Made by a program: the position numbers and the translations under genes. Shown piece by piece: positions 60,076 to 64,000 of a stretch of 64,000 nucleotides of DNA (position 1 is the first letter of the stretch; every line of letters begins with the position of its first letter). The notes below the pieces were generated by a model, which was not told the origin of the DNA, did no database searches, and saw only the letters and a list, made by a program, of their open reading frames with translations. Origin of the DNA: Nesterenkonia sp. LB17 (lineage in GTDB: Bacteria > Actinomycetota > Actinomycetes > Actinomycetales > Micrococcaceae); assembly GCF_022565915.1 (NCBI RefSeq), contig NZ_JAJOYX010000003.1, positions 372,001 to 436,000 of the forward strand, read 5' to 3'.

Positions 60076-60612
60076 GTGAAACCCAGCGAACAGACCGCAT
60101 TCGAACATGAGCTGGAAACGGCCGACGACCGGACCCCGCTCACGCATACTCAGGAATCGAACATCCAATCGGAAGCCAATGCCGCGATCGCGAAGGCTCT
60201 GGCGCGATCAACGAACAGCCCCAGCACGGTCGAAGCCCGGGTGGAGAACTTCACAGCAGTTCTCACCGGTCAGGTGGACTGGAACTTCCAACGTGAACTC
60301 GCGAAACGGGCCGTTGAGAACGTCGCTGGCGTGGAGCATGTGGAGGACCAGACCACGCTCCGGGTGCGGACCCCCATCGAAAATGCCGCGGACCGGGTCA
60401 AGAAGGCGATGTCTCTCAACCAGAAGATCGACGCGAGCCACGTGATCGTCACCATCACCGGCAACACTGCGGTGTTCACCGGTTATGTGAGATCACTGGC
60501 TGAGAAGAAGCAGGCCAGCCTCGCCACGTGGGTCTCTCCTGATGTGACTCGGATCGACAACCGCCTTGCAGTTCGTCGAATCCACTTCGCACCCTTTCGG
60601 CGTCGCAAGTGA
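60076..60612 (+). CDS. BON-domain protein
   Basis: A 178-residue protein with two BON domains (residues about 30-100 and 105-175). The first has IAKALARSTNSPSTVEARV and a VEHVEDQTTLRV segment; the second ends RIDNRLAVRRIHF. No signal peptide, so it is cytoplasmic unless exported otherwise. BON proteins such as OsmY respond to osmotic stress and may bind phospholipids. GTG at 60076 follows AGGGAG. It heads the stress cluster at the window's end. Confidence 0.85.
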   Translation: MKPSEQTAFEHELETADDRTPLTHTQESNIQSEANAAIAKALARSTNSPSTVEARVENFTAVLTGQVDWNFQRELAKRAVENVAGVEHVEDQTTLRVRTPIENAADRVKKAMSLNQKIDASHVIVTITGNTAVFTGYVRSLAEKKQASLATWVSPDVTRIDNRLAVRRIHFAPFRRRK

Positions 60613-60778
60613 AGCGGCATCAATGCGGCATCGCAGATGCCCTCCCCTCGTGCAGGGCGACGGATCCGATGGTGTGCCGACCCTGGAGCCACGGGGCCCC
60701 TTCAGCGTGTCATCCAAGCTGAACGCTCCGAGCCCCATCACTCACTGAGATCCAAGAAGACGAGCGGGCGAACACCTG

Positions 60779-60817
60779 ACAGGGGCCTTCGTCCGCACCC
60801 TCCGAACAGGCCCCTGT
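60779..60817 (+). promoter_or_regulatory. Leader hairpin directly abutting USP ribosome site
   Basis: Arms ACAGGGGCC (60779-60787) and GGCCCCTGT (60809-60817) pair perfectly with a 21-base spacer. The GGAGG ribosome site of the universal stress gene begins at 60818, the very next base. It could be a BON-gene terminator or a translational control element. Confidence 0.55.
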
Positions 60818-60828
60818 GGAGGTCCGCA

Positions 60829-61836
60829 ATGGAGAATGACACCCACTCGGCGCCACGCCCCCTGGCCTTCGACCCCGCCGCGCGCGACCTGGGCGTGCTG
60901 GTCGGATTCGACGGCTCCCAGCAGTCCATCCAGGCGCTGCACTACGGCGCCATGGAGGCTCAGCGCAGCGGTCGAAGGCTGACCATCGTGAGCGCGTACA
61001 GCGTGCCCGCTCCGGTCGCAACCACGATCGGGGCAGTGCCGGACAAGTTCGAGGCCCAACACTCCGTCGTTGCCGCGAAGGCTCTGCTCGATGAGGCGCG
61101 GAGCTATCTTCAGGACTACCCGGGTGAAGTCATCTACCGGACCGAACGCGGAGACCCCGCAGGGGTGTTGGTGGATCTCTCCACCGTGGCGGAGCTGGCA
61201 GTGGTGGGCGCCAGGGGTCGCGGCGGATTCGTGGGACGGCTCCTGGGCTCCGTGTCATCGGCGCTCCCGGCCCATGCTCGCTGCCCCACCGTCGTCGTCG
61301 CCCGGCAGTACAAGATCACTGATGCGGCGGACCCGACCCGCTTCGAGCCGGTGCCGGATGAGCGGCCGGTGATCGTCGGCATAGACCGGTCGCCGCACAG
61401 CAGGATCGCGGCTCTTCAGGCGGCAGAGCAGGCGCTGAACCGCGGCACGGTCCTGCATCTGTTGATGGCTCTGCCCACCCTGGAGGGGTGGTTGGACTGG
61501 TATCCAGGACTTGACACCCCCGACCAACGCATCATCGACCAGCGCAGATTGCAGCTGGAGGAGTCACTGGCGGAAGAAGTCGCGTGGCTGGGCCGACACT
61601 ACCCCTCGCTGACCATCACGGCCGCGGTGAAACCTGGGGATCCGGTGGCACAGCTGAGCAGATCCACCCACGAGGCGCAGCTGACCGTGGTCGGCACCCG
61701 AGGCCGCAGCGGATTCACCGGGGTGCTGCTCGGTTCGGTCTCCCGCGGTGTGCTCCTGCGAGCCGCTGGTCCGGTCATGATCGTCCCTGAACTGCAGGAC
61801 GAGCGATTGAGTGACCAGCCCGACCTCATCCGGTGA
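60829..61836 (+). CDS. Tandem universal stress protein
   Basis: A 335-residue protein with two UspA domains. ATP-binding G-x2-G-x9-G(S) motifs are VVGARGRGGFVGRLLGSVS near residue 140 and VVGTRGRSGFTGVLLGSVS near 300; each domain ends with PTVVVA- or PVMIVP-type strands. The first domain begins GVLVGFDGSQQS. Cytoplasmic. GGAGG at 60818-60822 precedes the ATG. Regulation through the leader hairpin is possible. Convergent with the sigma-factor operon. Confidence 0.93.
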   Translation: MENDTHSAPRPLAFDPAARDLGVLVGFDGSQQSIQALHYGAMEAQRSGRRLTIVSAYSVPAPVATTIGAVPDKFEAQHSVVAAKALLDEARSYLQDYPGEVIYRTERGDPAGVLVDLSTVAELAVVGARGRGGFVGRLLGSVSSALPAHARCPTVVVARQYKITDAADPTRFEPVPDERPVIVGIDRSPHSRIAALQAAEQALNRGTVLHLLMALPTLEGWLDWYPGLDTPDQRIIDQRRLQLEESLAEEVAWLGRHYPSLTITAAVKPGDPVAQLSRSTHEAQLTVVGTRGRSGFTGVLLGSVSRGVLLRAAGPVMIVPELQDERLSDQPDLIR

Positions 61837-61848
61837 GTCCTGAGAAGA

Positions 61849-62472
61849 TCATGGTGCGCTTTGATCCCTTCGGGCAGCGCCGGTCCGTTGCCCGGGTGGC
61901 CCGGTCGATTGCGGGCGTGGGACATAGACATCCGTGACGGTGATATCGATGCCGTCGACGTCGAGAGCGGCGTGGCGTGTCAGCGCGTCGAACAGTCGGT
62001 CGCGCAAGGCGTGGACCAGGTCTGGCAGCGGATGGCCCCACCGGGCACTCAGATTGACCTGGACTCGGACTCCAGAGCTAGGCGTCTCGCGGTCTCCCTG
62101 AACCTGGCACCGACCGATCGTCACACCTGCCACGGAGTCTCCGGTGGAGCGAATCAGTGCCAGCACGAAACCCTCGGCAGTCGGGGTTGGACCCTTGACG
62201 GGTATGGACAGCGGCTCCTGCGCTCTGGGCTCCACGCGGAGCCGCGCCACGAGGCGGCCCAGCCAGAGCGCACCCACGCTCTCGGCCCGGCAGATGTCGT
62301 CCTGGGCGAGGCGGTCGGTGAGACTGTCCAGGCGTCGAAGGCCTTGAAGGCTGGATCGACATCTGGGGCAGTTTCGGACATGGGGCTCCAAGTTGGGCTC
62401 GCCGGTGCGCAGGTACTCGTTGAGGTCTTCGAGTGAGTGCCTGTAGCCGGGATGGGTGGGCACCGAGGTCAT
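61849..62472 (-). CDS. Zinc-finger anti-sigma-like domain fused to Asp23-like domain
   Basis: A 207-residue protein. Residues 31-38 read HVRNCPRC (H-x3-C-x2-C), the core of zinc anti-sigma (ZAS) domains, in the segment LNEYLRTGEPNLEPHVRNC. The C-terminal half (about 85-190) has VAGVTIGRCQVQGDRE, VNLSARWGHPLPDLVHAL and GIDITVTDVYVP, resembling an Asp23/Gls24-like alkaline-shock domain. No membrane segment is seen, so it is cytoplasmic. ATG at 62472 overlaps the sigma stop (ATGA), with GGAGG 7 bases upstream. It probably binds and inhibits the ECF sigma factor made just before it. Confidence 0.78.
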   Translation of the reverse strand: MTSVPTHPGYRHSLEDLNEYLRTGEPNLEPHVRNCPRCRSSLQGLRRLDSLTDRLAQDDICRAESVGALWLGRLVARLRVEPRAQEPLSIPVKGPTPTAEGFVLALIRSTGDSVAGVTIGRCQVQGDRETPSSGVRVQVNLSARWGHPLPDLVHALRDRLFDALTRHAALDVDGIDITVTDVYVPRPQSTGPPGQRTGAARRDQSAP

Positions 62473-63044
62473 TGCCACGCCTCCATTTCTCTAAGCAGGG
62501 CGGCACGCGCCCTGGACAGGTTCCCTCGGACGCTATGGATGCTGATGGTCAAGATCTCTGCGATCTCTTGATATGAGTGCCCGCCGATCTCTCTGAGGAC
62601 CCAGCACTGCCGCTGTTGTTCCGGCAATCGGTGCAGCGCCTCGGAGAGTGCCTCCAGCAGACAAGCTTCGATGGCAGAGCTCTCAGGGGCGGGACTGTCG
62701 TCGACGGTTCCGGGTTCAAGGTCCTTGGGTGTGGGGGTCGTGCGGCGCCGACGCAAGAGGTCAATGCCGCAGTGGCTGGTGATGCTGAGAAGCCAGCCTC
62801 GCAGAGCAACGGCATCCCTGAGAGTGGGAAGCTGCCGCCATGCCTGCAACAGGGCTTCCTGGGTGATGTCCTCCGCGTCGACGGCTGCCCCCGCAAGGCG
62901 CCGAGCGTAGGCGTACACCATGGGACCGTGTCTGCGGACCAGGACCTCAAAGGCGTCCACGTCGCCATCGATGGCGCGTTCGACCAGAAGCACATCTGTC
63001 TGTTGCGCCAGGTCCGACGAGCCCGGCGCCTCCGGCCCGTCCAT
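62469..63044 (-). CDS. ECF-family RNA polymerase sigma factor
   Basis: A 191-residue sigma factor. Region 2 spans about 24-90 (FEVLVRRHGPMVYAYARRL, EDITQEALLQAWRQL), region 4 about 130-185 (LPEQQRQCWVLREIGGHSY, VRGNLSRARAAL). No region 3, as in ECF proteins. GGAGGAGCG precedes the ATG. It is followed, with 4-base overlap, by the zinc-finger fusion protein, the usual anti-sigma position. Likely autoregulated; the 162-base gap upstream should hold the promoter. Confidence 0.93.
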   Translation of the reverse strand: MDGPEAPGSSDLAQQTDVLLVERAIDGDVDAFEVLVRRHGPMVYAYARRLAGAAVDAEDITQEALLQAWRQLPTLRDAVALRGWLLSITSHCGIDLLRRRRTTPTPKDLEPGTVDDSPAPESSAIEACLLEALSEALHRLPEQQRQCWVLREIGGHSYQEIAEILTISIHSVRGNLSRARAALLREMEAWQ

Positions 63045-63206
63045 CGCTCCTCCGTCCCAACACCTACCAATGCCACGTGATGGTGATCACAGTCTATCCA
63101 GCGACCCCTGTCAGCCCGAGCATCGCTTTGTGTCTTGCAGCGGCTTATATGGGCTCCGCACTCCTGGCGGCCGCCGGGAGCCGCGATTCGGGAAGGGGCG
63201 AGAGGA

Positions 63207-63809
63207 TCAACGGGGGCGCCCGGTGCGGGTCGAGCGCGAACGTGGGCCGGCTCTGATGTGGACCAAGATCGGGATCAGCTCCCCCAGCAGCGTGTCCAGG
63301 CCCGCGATCGCCTCCTCCGCCGTGGCGGCGATCCGCCGGGGTGACGCGCCCCTGCGGGCACGGACGACCATCTGCACCCCGTAGCCGCCCTTGATCTTCC
63401 ACGAGGACACCCTGAGGGAGAGGACTTCGCCATCACCTTCCATGGCCTCCCTGATGGCTCGGGCCGCCAGGGAGTGGTCCACCGTGGTGGTGCCGCTGCT
63501 CGTGCTGCGGACGCCGAGCCTGTCGCTGCGACCCCCACCCTGAGAGAACATCCAGCGGAGCAGGAGGAGGATCGCCAAGACCACGAGACCCACCAGTGCC
63601 ACGGTCCACCAGCTGATGCCTGTGTCCCCCATCGGTGCCGATCGGAGCTGCTCCAGGACCCATGCCCATGTGTCTGTTCCTGTGCGGGACCAGGCCTGAG
63701 CAATGCTCGGGTTGAGCCCCGCGGCAGCGGTGAGCGTTCCCGCAGCGATCAGCCACACTCCCAGCAGGGTGATCAGCAGCCGGTTCAGGCTGCGCGGCGT
63801 GCCGTTCAT
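63207..63809 (-). CDS. Alkaline-shock membrane anchor protein AmaP-like
   Basis: A 200-residue membrane protein. Two hydrophobic segments (LLITLLGVWLIAAGTLTAA and VALVGLVVLAILLLLRW) precede a cytoplasmic domain of about 110 residues (SLAARAIREAMEGDGEVLSL, GASPRRIAATAEEAIAGL). This is the AmaP layout, which tethers Asp23 to the membrane. Its ATG overlaps the stop of the next gene (ATGA). 162 bases separate it from the ECF sigma gene, in the same direction. Confidence 0.82.
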   Translation of the reverse strand: MNGTPRSLNRLLITLLGVWLIAAGTLTAAAGLNPSIAQAWSRTGTDTWAWVLEQLRSAPMGDTGISWWTVALVGLVVLAILLLLRWMFSQGGGRSDRLGVRSTSSGTTTVDHSLAARAIREAMEGDGEVLSLRVSSWKIKGGYGVQMVVRARRGASPRRIAATAEEAIAGLDTLLGELIPILVHIRAGPRSRSTRTGRPR

Positions 63810-64000
63810 CCCCCCACCACCCCCCGGTTGCTGACATGGACCCTCACGGCCGGTTCCGGGCGCAGCCCATAGGAGGCCAGCTCGTGGCGAACCGCCTCCT
63901 CCACGGCCGCCTGGTCGAGTGCCACCCCCGAGGTGGGCCGGAGCCTAACGTCCACGCCGCGGCGCCTCACCGCGGTGGTGACCTGTCCCGGCAGCAGTCC
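63806..64000 (-). CDS. DUF6286-like protein, partial (C-terminal 64 residues)
   Basis: A minus-strand open frame enters from the window end and stops at 63806-63808, giving 64 residues (starting GLLPGQVTTAVRRRGVDV). ALDQAAVEEAVRHELASYGL and PAVRVHVSNRG fit the C-terminal domain of DUF6286-type proteins that accompany Asp23/AmaP genes in Actinobacteria. The stop overlaps the AmaP start by a 4-base ATGA, so they are coupled. The N-terminal part is outside the window. Confidence 0.7.
   Translation of the reverse strand, partial: GLLPGQVTTAVRRRGVDVRLRPTSGVALDQAAVEEAVRHELASYGLRPEPAVRVHVSNRGVVGG

Overview
The window is a high-GC actinobacterial chromosome segment, most like a Micrococcaceae member (Nesterenkonia- or Arthrobacter-like; an inference from gene content and codon use, not a database match). 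Supporting signs are a complete menaquinone gene set spread over several loci, an actinobacterial HemD-winged-helix fusion, an FprA-type ferredoxin-NADP reductase, and many TAnnnT -10 hexamers placed 6-9 bases before start codons, the signature of leaderless mRNAs common in this phylum. No integrase, transposase, rRNA or CRISPR array was seen.

Layout. 1-11293: assimilatory nitrate/nitrite block: a nitrate/nitrite transporter (cut by the window edge), molybdopterin nitrate reductase and its FAD/[2Fe-2S] electron-transfer partner (+), then on the minus strand nirB, sirohaem-type uroporphyrinogen methyltransferase and HemD-regulator, with nirD and a CbiX-like chelatase diverging to the right. 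The genes cover import, nitrate to nitrite, nitrite to ammonia, and synthesis of the sirohaem cofactor. 11294-17645: accessory patch with an SNF2-type helicase, a TMEM175-like membrane protein, a decayed beta-lactamase-fold hydrolase and a membrane-anchored alpha/beta hydrolase, with imperfect duplicated segments. 17847-18091: tRNA-Met and tRNA-Thr. 18234-24159: DEAD-box RNA helicase, MOSC protein and a transsulfuration operon (cbs-metB). 24390-33470: DNA glycosylase, thioredoxin, tRNA-Tyr, a MocR-like regulator lacking the PLP lysine, YajQ, a Na/Pi cotransporter, HtpX, FprA, a hypothetical protein and a HIT protein.

33485-39911: menaquinone synthesis (polyprenyl diphosphate synthase, menG, menF, menD, menC), with menB far away at 52.3 kb. 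39955-44276: two PAP2-family paralogues flanking a metallo-beta-lactamase-fold protein and an alanine/sodium symporter. 44385-48291: a fatty-acid desaturase next to a NarL-type two-component pair, with a perfect palindrome upstream of the desaturase and a related site overlapping the regulator promoter. 48324-53297: oligopeptidase B, a methyltransferase, TenA and menB.

53298-56820 is a decayed region: a tandem hot-dog thioesterase, an orphan [3Fe-4S] ferredoxin, and TetR and DUF4386 remnants that abut head to head. 56832-64000: a large FAD/Fe-S dehydrogenase, then a stress cluster (BON protein, tandem universal stress protein, ECF sigma factor, zinc-finger/Asp23-like fusion, AmaP, and the end of a DUF6286-like gene).

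All functional calls come from reading motifs and neighbourhoods; nothing was searched against databases.
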